Below, one piece after another: positions 36,838-49,409 of a stretch of DNA of 64,000 nt. The DNA lies in contig CM043966.1 in NCBI GenBank assembly GCA_014529385.2, positions 109,722,808 through 109,786,807 on the forward strand, given 5' to 3'. Position 1 is the first letter of the stretch. Each line of letters starts with the position of its first letter. A program made the translations under genes and the position numbers. The stretch is from Adiantum capillus-veneris (Eukaryota > Streptophyta > Polypodiopsida > Polypodiales > Pteridaceae). The notes beneath the pieces are model-generated. The model had not been told where the DNA came from. It made no database searches and saw only the letters and a list, made by a program, of their open reading frames with translations.

Positions 36838-36846
36838 CTTTATATA
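36838..36846 (-). promoter_or_regulatory. Candidate TATA box of the protease gene
   Basis: TATATAAAG on the minus strand, ~240 bp upstream of the ATG, just beyond the leader repeats. Confidence 0.45.
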
Positions 36847-36977
36847 TGCATGTGCCTTGCCTCCAACGCAACGTCAGCAAGCGCTTAGAGCGGGTTCACA
36901 AATTACTGCACTGGATATTTGTTTGTGCCTCAGTCGTGGTCAAACAAGAATTGTGCTCGAATTACCTCTATGGGGTA

Positions 36978-37096
36978 GGGAAAGGTCGTCCAGTGACCTT
37001 TCCTCGTAATATGTGTGACCCCATGGCGACCGGCGGAGGCCGGGAGCCGTGGGGGAGCACATATTACGTGGGAAAGGTCACTGGACGACCTTTCCC
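36978..37096. repeat. 119-bp foldback with 39-bp arms
   Basis: The left arm (36978-37016, GGGAAAGGTCGTCCAGTGAC onward) and right arm (37058-37096) are inverted with one indel and one mismatch. Each arm has its own small palindrome (GGAAAGGTC...GACCTTTCC), and the loop holds a CCCCATGG/CCGTGGGG pair. It could be a MITE relic or transcribed as a hairpin RNA. Confidence 0.85.
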
Positions 37097-37579
37097 GGCC
37101 GTCAAGTGTCCAGGGGAGCAGGGCCAATGAGTGTTCTCTGACCAAACTCAGGCTGAGTTGCTAGCGCCCGCAGCTCCTGGATCGCTTTACAGTACCATGC
37201 GATGATACAGGGCCCAGGCCGTCGTGCTCAACTACAGGCCTCGTGCTACAAGCCGTCCCGCTCAGCTTCACCTGTAAATTCTTTCCGAGCGCTGACTTGG
37301 CAGAGATCCAATGGTTACGGCTGCTAACTTACGTAAAGTAATGTTGACCAGATGGGTGGTGTAGATTAGCTGCAGGGAACTGACCGAAGACAACTTTCTG
37401 CATGCTAAGGTGGCGCACAATAATTGGCAATCATTGCCATGCACATTACGTGTGCTGAGTTGTCTCACATCAGACGGCGCTGGGCAGAAATTACCGCCTG
37501 TAATAGCTAGTAGATGAAGGGCCTTGATTGCGTGCCCTGCGACCCTGGACCTTGACGAAATGGTACAATATGATTTGTG

Positions 37580-37580
<1 letters not shown>

Positions 37581-37625
<45 letters not shown>
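37581..37625. repeat. (CT)n microsatellite
   Basis: A pure CT run of ~45 bp. The sequence between the foldback and 37750 shows no gene. Confidence 0.95.
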
Positions 37626-37627
<2 letters not shown>

Positions 37628-37751
37628 CACCATGTTAGGGATTTTCTCACTTCGCTCATAGCAACCTATATCGGGCCTATATCGCAATGACTAATTCTTA
37701 TGGTTAGACTTGTAGATGATCGGCGAGTTAGACCATCCCAGATCTAGAAAT

Positions 37752-38660
37752 GGTTAAAGAAGAAATACTTTGGAGATAAAGATCCAAGAGATCACGTAGT
37801 GGCTTTTAGAAGAGTAATTAGAGCAAAGGAAGTTTTGGATTTTGTGACACGGTTTGCGGCATTCGAATTGACTCTAGAAGATGACGCGGTTACATGCTTT
37901 GACTCAATGGAAAGACGAGATTTTGAGACTCTAGACGAGCTATTTGAGGAATTCATCAAAGAATTATCGCACATGGACATAGCTCACAACACAATCTCAC
38001 AAATTCACAGATTTAAGTAGAAAGAAGGTGAATTGGTACGCAAGGCGGCATTACGGCTCAAGAGATATGTCAAGTTCTGTCCAAGAGTAGAACTACCTAC
38101 GCAAACATGATTGATGTTGATCTTTATCCACGGAATGACACATGCAGGTCTTCAACAGGATCTACATATGATAAGGATCTTGACATTAAACGAATTGATC
38201 AAAAAAGCTCTTTATCTGGTGGATAAATGTGAGGAATATAAAGAAAAGGATTATAAGAGTCAAGAGAATGATACATCCTCTCAACAGGATGATTTACGGA
38301 TGAGTGATTCCATTGCAAAACCAGTGGCACCTATCAATCAAGAAAAGTTTATCGACGACATGGTCAAGAGGTTAACTCCTCTTGTAAAGTATAATCTGGG
38401 GAAACCTAAGTGGTGCAAAATTGACAAAAAACGGACAATCCATATGAGGGAAGAGTGTTACTATAGCATGGAATATGCTAGGGAGAGGTATGTACAGCTT
38501 ATTCCAGTAGCACATACTCCACCTAGATACATTTCGGGGAATGTGCCAGGTTCAGTAGGAGTTTCAAGACCACAGTCAGTCTTAGGACAGTCTTAGGACA
38601 ACAACCTCCACTACCAGGTGCTAGAATGCTTGTAGACATGAGGTACATGCCGATTATGGA
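37752..38660 (+). pseudogene. Ty3/gypsy gag fragment
   Basis: Gag capsid-type sequence: FRRVIRAKEVLDFVTRFAAF, ELTLEDDAVTCFDSMERRDF and LDELFEEFIKEL (the usual ETLDEL...F signature), then GLQQDLHMIRILTLNELIKK and the block MREECYYSMEYARERYVQL shared with the minus-strand copy at 599-1388. Stops at about 38018, 38108 and 38594 break the frame. No LTR or zinc knuckle is found nearby; a protease fragment of a similar element begins at 43720. Confidence 0.78.
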
Positions 38661-41094
38661 AACATCTAATAAACAAGTACTACCATGTTAAAAGATTTTG
38701 ATAAGAATAGTAGGATTTGTGTGAATCAATAGGTACTCTCTAGAAGCTCTTAGAAAAGCCATACATAAAGTACTACTATCTTCCCTAGTGTCTTAGACAC
38801 ACAAATACTCAAGTGTATATGAATCTCTAGATGAGGAAGACAAATACTTGTAAGAGAAGCCTAACAGCAACAACATTGTCTTCGTTTGTAATTATTTTCA
38901 TGAGGTTGGATTCCTCTATAAATGCAATATAAATATGTTTTGTTGTAAAATGGTGACGCATTGAGTGAGAGTATTTAATTTAGATTACTTGAGTTTCATA
39001 CAAATTTGAGAAATATTGTTGACTTTTATGGATATTTTGATTTTCATGTAAGATGTTTCAAGTTTCAAGTCTTTATCACTCCACCATGAAGAAATTCAAG
39101 CAATATTTTGATTTAAATTAATCATCAATGGTTATTCTTATTAAAGTGGATCACAGCCTTTGTCAAGATGTCCTCATTTGGGGATACTAAATACATATCA
39201 TTAGCAACGTTTCACAAGTTAAGAAAGCTAAATTATTGCTTTCCAACATGTTATTGTTTCCATACTATGCATATGCCAAGCTTGACTTAGAGAAATGACA
39301 ACTTGAGATGGAGATGTCAATGTATAGAGGTGACATATTATTGATTCGTGTCTCAACATACATATATTGTAAAGCCTTTGAGTTTCCACCTTTTTTAGCA
39401 ATGCTGACAAGTTTTTGGTATCAAATCTTCTTAAATATCCCTATTCATTAGCTATTGTAGCTACTTATTTGGTATTGCTAAAGATGATACCAATTGCTAA
39501 AGTGCACAAAATTTGTGAGGCCTTTGACCCATCTTTGAACACAGAGCAAGGAGGGGGGGGGGGGGGGGAGGGGGTCTTGCTTTGAGGACATCAAACACTA
39601 CACCTCTATGTCATGGCCAAACAACCTTCTTTGTTACATCTTGCAGGTAGGTGCTTCAAATACATGCTTATTAGAGTTGGGTGATCTCATCCTAATGTAT
39701 ATTTTAGGATTGTTTATTCCCATTTGGATGGAAATACTTGCAAATTTGTACAGCATATACTTAACAAGTGTCTTTATTATATAGATTGCAAATGTTGAAT
39801 TCATACATGTTTTTGTTTGAAGAGGTCTCCAACGCGTCATGATACAAGGTGACCTCTTACTATGCTAGTTGAGTGGTGGTGTTTGCAAGAATGGCTCAAG
39901 GAACTGGGATAACATGAATCTTTTACGGTGGCACAAAGTTGTCCTCAAGCAATGTGGCTCCCACTACACCAAAAATCATTATGCTAACATGGAGAGATCC
40001 CTAGTATGACAATTTAACAGCTTTTCATCAGCAACACACCCGTTCCTAACATGAGGGCACCCCACCAAAGATATTTTCATGTGATAGGTCACCCCATGAC
40101 CATACCATGTCATGGAATGGATGCAAGAACTATGACCACACTACCCCTTGGAAGTTGTTCATGAATGTATGTTTATTAAAGTTAATGAGAAAAAATTTGG
40201 ACTTTTTTGTTTGTTGATAAGTAATACCAGTCTAGATCTGCCATATTTTAGATTGTTTAATAAGTTAAATAAGATTTGTAGTCATTTAAAGTATAAATTT
40301 GTTTTTCTTTCGTAAGATTGTACATGAAAAGACATGATAAATTACAAGAGATCTTTATAGAATAAACCTCCATGAAATTCCTACCATGCACTTGTGACAC
40401 CATATCTCTCCTTGAACCCTTTGATTTCTATCGTTGTGGGAAGTCCAAGGAGGGACCTATTTTTAAAATTTTAGCAGTAACTTTTTTTTGAAGGAAATTT
40501 TGGTTGTTCTAAAGTTTGTACACAGTTTAGGAGTTCATTCTTATTGTTTTTCTTCACTTTCAAATTTTGACGGAGGACACTCCTTGGAATCAACTTTTGA
40601 AGGTGTTAGGAAGAGATTTTGGGAAAGTTTTGTATATAGGAAATATAGTCCTTAACACAATGAAAAACATTGGTTCTTTGAGTATTTTCAGATTTGATGG
40701 CTTTGATGCTCGTTGGAGCCCGTAGATTAAGAAAAAAAGTAAGAAATGTCTGTTTTATATCATTTTTACAAAAATGCCAACTTGTACGTTGATTTTTGGA
40801 GAATCCGAGAAAGATATGACTTTTTCGCATCACATGATGTTCAAAGAGCACGACGACGAGATGAACTAATTCATGTGAGACAAGCCCAAACAGATTTGGA
40901 GCCGATTGGAAGCTAGAAGCTATTGAAAACAGCCTAAAAGTTCAACAGCCTAAACCTTGTATCATACTCAAATACCTAAATTTTACAATTTTTGCCATGT
41001 AAAGGCCCTCGAGCACCTTTACATGGAAAAAAAATATTTTTTTCATGCATGGTCATGAGATAAAGATGTGTTGTTTGATGTACAGAGAGCAAGA

Positions 41095-41095
<1 letters not shown>

Positions 41096-41124
<29 letters not shown>
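41096..41124. repeat. Poly(C) run, 29 bp
   Basis: An uninterrupted C homopolymer. Confidence 0.95.
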
Positions 41125-41125
<1 letters not shown>

Positions 41126-41799
41126 TTTTGCTATGTGTTTAAAGGCCTCACAACTTCTGCACGTGTGCCCTTATGGCCCCTGTGGTTGAGGGTCCTTAGG
41201 GCCTTAAAATGGAAAACACGGGCTTTTTTTAAGTGGTGACACTTGACCTCTCTAACCTTCAACCTTCCATTATTTGTGCAAAAAGCAACCTTTGTGTCAA
41301 GCACTACAAAACAAGTAGAGGCAATACTTAGATTTCAAAGTTTTGATAAGAAGAACACAACCAAAAGATATGTGATGGTATTGGCAAGCTTCATAATGTG
41401 CACATCCTTTTTCTACAATTATTGTTGGTGGAGAGTTTCAACCTCCCTCTTTGCAGAGGCAATACTTTCTTGTAATACCACTATTTTGAGCTGAAGAGCT
41501 TAAAATTCGTGCATCCACAAATGCAAAGAAGCACATGCACCCATACACAACCAATTGCAGTAGCATAGCAAGCCTACTTCTCCCCTCCTAAGATATTCAA
41601 GAACCATCAACATTCACCTCATCGCCGGTACGACACTCCTGGGATGACCTCTGCTCACCCTCACGTGCAGCCTTCGTACAAGCGACGTGGACAAGCAAAA
41701 ATGTATGCTTTTGTTGTGCGAACTACATCGTGGTGGAGGCACACAATTTGTGATGTCCATGAGCACCATTGCAGCTGTTGCATGAGTAAGCAAAGGATG

Positions 41800-41935
41800 A
41801 AACAAGAGAGGGGCAAGGGAGAGGGAGGAAGATGGGAGGAGAGAAGGGGGCAAGGGGGGCGAGGGAGAGAGAGAGGGGAGGAAGAAGAGAAGGAGGCAGG
41901 GAGGGAGAGAGGAGGAGGAAAAGGAGAGAACAAAG
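41800..41935. repeat. G/A-rich polypurine tract with many GGG runs
   Basis: About 135 bp nearly free of pyrimidines on the plus strand, with at least ten runs of three or more G. Possible triplex or quadruplex former. Confidence 0.85.
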
Positions 41936-42289
41936 GTTTTTTTTTTTTGGAGGATGTTTTTAAAAAGTGAAGTGGACTTTCAGTGCTTGTAGGTTTAAAA
42001 AAATGTCAAAAAAAGATTTTTTGATATGTATATATGTTGGAGGGGATTTTTAAATAGAAAATAAGTAAAAATGACTTTTCTGAAAAAAAATCAAATTTTG
42101 GCTCTTAGTGACCCACGTTTTTGCTGATGTGGTCACACCCCTTGACTCCCTTCACTTTCAAAAAACTAGAGAGAAAAAGTGACCTCTTAGGTCCACATCC
42201 TATATGTGTCTTAAAAAAAGGCTAGAAAAGCCTAATCAAAACTAGCTTCTTGAATGCCCGTGTCCCCTTAACCCTACACAACATTAGTC

Positions 42290-43618
42290 TTAACACTAGG
42301 TTGGTAACCTAACAGGACATAAAAGTGTCCTTTCAGGGTTTTGAAAAAAACCTCCAAAACTATAGTAGATCCACTCATTTTGTAAAATCCTTTCATGAGG
42401 TTATAGTTCAAGGCCTACTACACATGGAAAAAATAAGAAACTTGTAGAATTTCTCATCTTTTGGTCACACCAAGCCTCCAAAGTTGATGGACAAGTACAT
42501 TTTCATCAAAACAGTCATTTCTTACGTTTTGTTGCATAAAAATAAGATTAGGGATTTTTGTAGGACTTGAGATAAATTCCCTAGTTAACTTCAATGGGTT
42601 GGTGATCAGAACATATGATTGCTTCTCACTCACTATTTTTTGTTTTTCCAAAAGAAATAGGTACAAAAAAGTTGATTTTTTACCATTCTGCAAACCTATC
42701 ATCAAAGTTTCTATAGCCACGCTCGATACAAATAATATATGCATGTTTTCTTAGTTCCCTATTGTCCTTTAGGTTCATAAGGATCCATGGAGCATGTCAA
42801 AAGAATAATACATCTCTTACCAAGGGGAATCTTGGGAACAAAGATGAAGTGCTAAATACAGCAAACATGAAAAAACTAGGTTCAACATTATGAGTTGTAG
42901 AATCCCATAGAAACTACTCAATATCTAGCCAAATTTGATCCTTATGACTAGATATGGTTGCTACCTACAAAATGCATGTAGTTGTCACAAGAAACTAACA
43001 ATATTGAAAAAGCTATACTTGATATACTAGAATGTTTCGTTTTCTTCTATAATTGAAAAAATCAACCATCGTTGTCTACTATGCAAAATAGGGTATTAGG
43101 TACCCCAAAACTCAAGGAATATTAGCTTTATGTTACAATATGCGACATAGAAAATCAAAACTGTGTTTGGATATCATGAAAGCCACCAAAAAAATCATAG
43201 AAGAGCTAAAATTGGCTAAAAAACAGGATTTGACAATTTCTGTAATTTGGTCATAACTTACAACTTTAACATTTATTTCTCCCTAGAAGCATCAGAACAT
43301 GTTGAGGACTACTAAAGATAGTTCTCTAGCATTATAGACCTCACAAACATGAATTCTAGAGTGGTATAGTTGCAAAAAGTTGAAAAAAACCAAAAACAGG
43401 ACCCGTTTTTTCACACAGTTTACGTTGTGAAATGTTGTGTAAGGACAAGGTTAAAGATGGAATTGATATTCCAAAAAAATGTCGAGTTTTTTTCAACTTA
43501 TGAGACAACTTTCTAGACAGATAGCACCTCAAAATCCATTTTGAAACTCTTGACATAATTCAAGGAAAATGGTCACTTAACAGAACATAAAACTGTCCCA
43601 TTACCAACCTAGTGTTAA
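42290..43618. mobile_element. Inverted-repeat element, ~1.33 kb, TTAA at both ends
   Basis: TTAACACTAGGTTGGTAA (42290-42307) and its perfect reverse complement (43601-43618). Just inside each end a related stretch (aacaggacataaaagtgtcc; right end in inverse form) extends the symmetry. No transposase is encoded, so it would be non-autonomous. TTAA or TA could be the duplicated target, pointing to piggyBac-like or Tc1/mariner-like mobilisation respectively; the class is undecided. The interior is A/T-rich. Confidence 0.75.
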
Positions 43619-43719
43619 TCCCTAAAAATTAGAGTCCTTACAAGACCCATGCAAAGTCCATATTTCTCCTAATGTAATAGATATTCAATCTACCCCACTC
43701 ATTTGTACGATAACGTTAG

Positions 43720-44294
43720 CCGAGTTGCTCAGAATAAGACCAAACATGTGGACTACTGTGGGAAAATGCCTAGAGAAATTTGGCATAACAATTCCAATGA
43801 TCAAGAAAGAGATCAAAGAGCTGGAAATGCCTCGACTAAACATTAGGCCAGTTCCATTAAACAAGGTAGGTGAGTATTATGCGGGAGAAGATGGGAATAC
43901 CACTCTTCCTGTGGAATTCCAAGGCATAAAGCCCATGGAAATCCTTGACAGTGGATCTGATGTTGCCGTTGCAACAAAAGAGATCTAGAAAAAATGAGAA
44001 AAACCAGCAATGAGGGCTACTAGGATGAAATTGTAGCTTGCAGATGGACACATGAAAAGGCCCCTAGGACTGCTAGAAAAAGAAGTTGTAACTTCTTGTG
44101 ACATTGAATATGAGCAAGCCTTTTCTATTGTTGACTTTGGCAAGAAAAAGAACTATGACATCATTCTAGGAAGACCATTCATTAGGCAATTGAAAATGGT
44201 TCAAGATTGGGGCTACAACCATCTCTACCTGAGACATATGGAAACCACCACGAGAATAGATATTAAGGACCATAGTTGCAAGGAAGGGTTTTGA
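43720..44294 (+). pseudogene. Ty3/gypsy protease fragment
   Basis: Retropepsin features: PMEILDSGSDVAVATKEI with the active-site DSG (~43940-43990), then KNYDIILGRPFIRQLKMVQD (~44150-44210), the usual GxPF motif after the flap region. Upstream residues (LEKFGITIPMIKKEIKELE) are a gag-pro linker. Stops near 43986-43998 and 44038 separate the two halves. Coding ends at 44294. It may belong with the gag at 37752-38660. Confidence 0.75.
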
Positions 44295-44829
44295 GTGTAG
44301 AGGCTTTGGGATAGGTGTCCTAGTAGTGAGGGGATGGTGTTCATTAAGTTTCGTACGATTCTAGTAAGATACGGTGAGTTTCCTTTCGTTTGTGTGTATG
44401 TGGGTTGGGTGCTGTAGTTGAGAGCAGAGAGATTCTTGATTGTGGTTTAGTTGACCTTCCAGAGGGTCGTATGTGTGGGATGGTCTCAGCCTGACAAGCT
44501 ACAGATATTGCCTCCGTTCGTCTATCGTGTCATCTGTGTCCTCGATTGACATTATGTTGATCTAGGTAGTGTTGCATGCGCTTTATAGGTGGTGTGATTC
44601 TCTCCCTCAACAACTCCTCGTGCTTTTTGAAGTGCACCACATTTGACTAATTACCCATCAACGAAAGCATTGCCAGTTGCAATATATGACATACATATCA
44701 ATCAACACCTTGACAACCACAATATTATGCATGCTTTTCAAGCAAAGCATCAACATTCATGAAACTTTTCCCAAATAGCCTGCTCCCAAGTTAGTAACAG
44801 ATGCAAGTAATCTGCTTGAGCGATGATAC
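44295..44829. other. Spacer without recognisable gene
   Basis: No coding frame or repeat recognised between the protease fragment and the LINE tail. Confidence 0.4.
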
Positions 44830-45522
44830 TATCCAAAAGTTGACAGCCACTCTGAATTTCACGTTATGGACTCAAAGCTTCATGACAATGGGATGAAGGT
44901 CTTTTTATGGAAGGTACTATGGAGAGCCTTACCAACTTGGTTGAAGGGTTGTACCAGGGGTATTGGTCCGGTTAGATGCTCAAAATGCAAAACTGCTAGT
45001 GAAGACCTCCCACTTCTTTTCAAGAATTGCCCAATGATTTGTAGCCTAGCGAGAAAGATTTGCATATGGGTTCAAACGACATGGAAAATAAGATTCTTTA
45101 AGAACGATCTCTTCGTGAGAGGAAAGGTGTTTAAGAGTCAAGTGCTCCTTACCACAACACCAATTGTTAGATTTTGGTACTTCAAACAGGTATGGACGGC
45201 CAAAAATTGTCAAGTCTTCAAAAATGCCATAGAAACAGCTAGGTTCACAGAGATAATACAAGAAAGCAGGGAGCAATTATCGCCATTGGAAAATGGATGA
45301 ATAGTGATGAGTAAAACAGGGCAAGTGGTGCAACAATGACTAACTTATTTGGGTAAGGGTGTGGGCCCTATCTCCGTCGTGGGATGGCATCCCTCTCAAC
45401 TGATGTAACTATGGTCTATTAAAGATGTCATGGCTTGGCACGAGCATGGCAAGATATTATATTTTTTGGTTTTAATATTATAATCCACTCGCCATTATGA
45501 GTTTTGCAAAGAAAAAAAAAAG
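44830..45522 (+). mobile_element. 5'-truncated LINE tail with RT zinc-binding domain
   Basis: The frame 44866-45300 carries KVFLWKVLWRALPTWLKGC, then CSKCKTASEDLPLLFKNCP and ICIWVQTTWK. This is the layout of the zinc-binding domain after the reverse transcriptase in plant LINEs (W..L...LPT, CxxC, H/L..F..C). It ends with a stop, ~200 bp of trailer and a short A-rich tail near 45510-45522. RT and endonuclease are absent, typical of 5' truncation. I found no clear target duplication. Confidence 0.7.
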
Positions 45523-46330
45523 CAAGCATACAGAGATGTCTTTCTAATTTGAGGATAAAATCTCAATCATTTTGAGGATAAACTCTCAATCAAGAACTCA
45601 TCTTCTTTGGACCGTATGAAAAGCACAAATACTTTTGGAAAGTACAGTTCGCTTGTTGAAAAACACCCTTGTGTTTCAAGCAAAGATCTTCTAATTAATG
45701 CGTGGTTACACAAAAGCTTCCAAAAAAAAAAAAAAAAATATTATAAATTTTTATTTTTATTTTCCAAAACTCACAATTGTGAGTGAATTATATTAATCAA
45801 CCCAAAAAATTACAATGTGTATTGGTATCATTAGATCACTCCAATCTCAGAAAAATAAAAAAACCTTTTAGAACATCTTAAGTGCATAAGTGAAGGGTGA
45901 GTTTAGAAAATGAAAAGACCCATGAAAGTGGAAAGTCAAAAAACTTTTTGTGTCCATATAAAGAAGGGATGGTTGAGTTCACATTCATACATTCATATTT
46001 TTTCTGTGTCCTTGCACTATATAGGTGGTGAATGTATTTTTTTTAAAGCCATTAGGTATACCACCATATGATATATATTTGGTATTATTATCTCTCTCAT
46101 ATAATAAAAATATCGCCCCTCAAATATGTTCCATGTGACAAAATGTTTCACATAAAAGTAGGCTAGCTATCCAAATAATTCTTCAAAGATATTTTGCATC
46201 TTTCTCAATCATTTTTCTTATCTCTTTGAACTTCATCAAGTCAATCTCTTCCTTAAAAGAACAGGCATACCTAGTGCTTTGATGCCAAATTTAGAATTGA
46301 ACTTTTCAAAAACAATTATAATCAAAGAAA
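45523..46330. other. A/T-rich spacer without recognisable gene
   Basis: Holds an A run at 45723-45739 and no coding frame. It ends at the GAAAG target duplication of the next element. Confidence 0.4.
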
Positions 46331-46335
46331 GAAAG

Positions 46336-47899
46336 TGTCATAAAATTCAATATCTAACCAACCCAATTGATTTTCTCATCTTAAATTGATCATTTAGTGT
46401 GGGAGAATAAACGGGCACAAGGGTTAGAATATAGACATGTGCATATGGATCTATCTCAACATGGGGCCAAAGTCAAAAGGGTCCGAATGAGAGATGGTAT
46501 TTCAAAGAGCTAGCAATGGAGCCTAAAGACCTTAGGGTTAGTTTCATTAAAGACCTCCAATGGTTAGTGTAAAATTCCTTAGACTTTAGGTTAAATCTAG
46601 GCCTATGCTTGAGTTGCTTGATAATTGAAAGTGCGTGAGATGCTTGACAACTAAGGTGCATACTTGAAGGTAGGCATGTGCTTGAAGTCAAATTCAATCC
46701 CTACAAGGAGGGGGCGAGCCCTTAACGCTAGGGGCATGAGAAAGAGAGAGAGGCCATGCACTTACTAACCCTATCCTTGATGACTAAGGTGCTTGAGGTG
46801 CTTAAGCATGTAGGGGGACAAGGTGTGTCTTGAAATTCAACATGCATGCCTACAAAGGAGGGGGCAAGCCACACAAGTAGGGGATGAGGATGAATGACTT
46901 CTCTCTCTCCCAAAGGGCACCCCTTTCTCAAGAGGGAAAAGGGACACATGTCAAGCCCCTAGCTAGGTTGCCCTCAAGGAGTGCCTAAAGCCTATTGGTT
47001 GACCCTTAGAGAGGCCAAATGAGGATTTAGCTAATTAAATTAATTGATTAGGCATTTATCAAGCCCTCTCTCTCAAAGGGGAAAGGAGGACACTTATCAA
47101 AAGACTACATCTACTTTTTGAATTGACCCAGGTTTGTGATTGGATAGGCTTGAGAGAGTCAATGAGCTTCATGCATGAGCTAGAAGAGGGAGTCGACCCA
47201 AGCAAGGAGGGGGCTTGCTTGCAAGGTATACTCTCTCCCACATACACACACTCTCATTGTGTGAAGTGCCAAGTGCAAGAACTCCATCTCCTTTTCCGAG
47301 CTTGTTGAGAACTTGAGAGCCTACACCAACACTCTTGGCTATGGAATGCAATCCAACAAAGGCCATGATTCAATGCTTAAGCTTGCATCTTTTCCATCTT
47401 CATTACTATTCTATTATGTTATACTAAGCAAGAAGAGTGATATAAGTGAGGAACTATTTCTTTCTCCTCTGAATGATTCTTCTTCCTCTTCCCTACCCTC
47501 ATTCCCCGCTAGCTCTCTCCACCTTCGAAGGTGTTTGAGGCCTTGGCACTGAGGCCGGGATGGTTAATGCTTGTACAAATTTTATCTTATGCTCGTGCTG
47601 CATGAAGCTTTCCATCTTCATAGCATCACCTAGGTCACAAGGAACACAAAGATTGTATTGTACCAAGTCTCTCTCTATGTAAGATCTATAATACAAAAGC
47701 CTATTGGAGGGGGGATAGGCTCCACATAAATTTGGTCTCAATTGTTTTCAAGTTCATTACCTCTCTCTCTTGCAAAAGTATTGTTCATGCCAAGTTAATT
47801 AAGTATAATGGTTATGTTGCTAGTGCTAATTAAATTCACCCTCTACTCTAATTCTTTTATTTTCGCTATTCTCAAAGTTCATAGGCCATTTCCATTACA
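46336..47899 (+). mobile_element. 5' LTR
   Basis: Colinear with 57673-59235 apart from (GA)n/(CT)n differences and one replaced stretch near 47110-47210. Ends CCATTACA. Confidence 0.95.
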
Positions 47900-47900
47900 T

Positions 47901-47912
47901 TGGTATTAGGGC
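47901..47912 (+). promoter_or_regulatory. Primer-binding site
   Basis: TGGTATTAGGGC lies one base after the 5' LTR and matches the iMet-tRNA site TGGTATCAGAGC at 10 of 12 positions. Confidence 0.85.
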
Positions 47913-48244
47913 TATTGGTTTGTCTTTTCTTGCTTAAGAAGAGAGGTCCTTAAGTTGTCCAAAAGGACTTAGTTTGAGGTACACCATTTGGAACTATATT
48001 CTTAATAATGGAGTATCTCGGGGCTTGCCTTTGGCTTAACCATTATTGAGCTACTAGCAAGCTCAACAAGAACCATAATCAACCGAGAAACGTTAGACCC
48101 TCTCCGCTAGTCTTTGCAATCAACAGTCTCTAAACCACGGGTATGGCTGCTTAAGGACTAATTTTCAAAGGTAAACAAGAGTAGAAACTAAGGTTTTTTT
48201 AGGGTACCAACGCACAAAGTAATTTATACCTAAGTTTAATAAGC

Positions 48245-49292
48245 ATGGCTAACAATAACCAAGAGAGTAGAATGAATATTGACAAACTTGATTTTGCACA
48301 TGAAGGTGCTAATGATGATGCCCCCATGTTTGTTAATTATCTTGTTACTAGGTTGCAACAAGCTATGGGCAACCCTCCTTTGCAAGGTGAATTTACTCAA
48401 CAACTTCGTGTTTATGGGATTTCCCTTTCTCTCCAAGAGGAGAGAGAGCTTAGGAGGCCTCTTGATGAGACTCCCATATAAGAAGACTCTCTCCCATAAG
48501 AGAGGAGGAATCCAAACAACGAGAAAGAAGTGAATCACTAAGCTCCTATAAAGATGGGCTACACGAAGACGGCGGTCTAGACGTTCGCCAACTCTTCCCA
48601 AGAGGAAACGGTCAACCCATAGTCCTTCTCCTTGTCACTCCGAAAGGGAAGAGAGGGGAAATAAAGGAAGAAAAAGGTCACCCTCTTCTCCTTTTTCTTC
48701 ACATTCCTCCTCTTACAATGAAAGCAACATCTATTCTCCTAGAGAATACAAGAGGAGAGGACATCACAAATCCTACCTTGCATGGATAAGGTCTCAAAAG
48801 CTCAAGAAATTCAAAGAGGGTGGAAAGAGTATCTATCTCTTTCCTTAACTATGATGGCACCTTTGGTGCTACTGACAAAGGATTGGTCTTCATCCAACAA
48901 TTTAATGCGACCTTTGGAGACGAGGGCTTTAGAGAGTCCTCCAAGCTACATCATGTAGCTATACACTTTGAAAAATTTGCATGTCAATGGTGGGCTAGCC
49001 TTCATGGCAACGGCGAAGCCCCAAAAATATCAAAAACTCTACGAATTTCCATCATGAAGAAATTCCTTGTAAACAAGTTTTAGGATTTACATCTCAAGGC
49101 TACTATCTTTCAAAAGATAGGCTTCGTCGAGCAAAAGCAACATTTTTTTGCTAGATTATCTAAAGAATTGGCTGTCAACTCCCAACGGCTTGGTTCTATC
49201 ATCAAAGTAATCCACCGCACTATGATTGCTTCGTACATCAATTTACAACAAGGGGCTAAAAAGAATGCCAAGCCCATGGAAAACAAAGATTG
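48245..49292 (+). pseudogene. gag of the chromovirus
   Basis: ATG 48245 starts MANNNQESRMNIDKLDFAHE and runs to a TAA at 48481. A Ser/Arg-rich linker with stops follows. The capsid-type core (48820-49083) has FLNYDGTFGATDKGLVFIQQ and HFEKFACQWWASL, then a TAG. The same frame continues with LHLKATIFQKIGFVEQKQHF to 49292. Gag forms the virus-like particle that packages element RNA in the cytoplasm. A 345-bp leader separates it from the LTR. Confidence 0.82.
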
Positions 49293-49409
49293 AAATGAAG
49301 CAAAGGGGAGGAACAATGCCCAAAACTCTTTCCAATGCTATTCCAACAACAACAACAACAATTGTTCCAAGGAGAAGGGAGTTTACAAAGGTAAAAATAA
49401 ACTCTCTTC

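Larger units (their letters stand above)
38661..42289. other. Region without recognisable genes
   Basis: A/T-rich DNA with a 16-base G run (39553-39568), a 29-base C run (41096-41124) and a G/A polypurine tract (41800-41935) ending in a T run. The ORFs here are short or compositional artefacts. It may be decayed transposon sequence inserted between the gag and protease fragments. Confidence 0.4.

Noticed and set aside
41614-41970. Glu/Arg/Gly- and Ser/Pro-rich ORFs
   Set aside because: Compositional artefacts of the polypurine tract.
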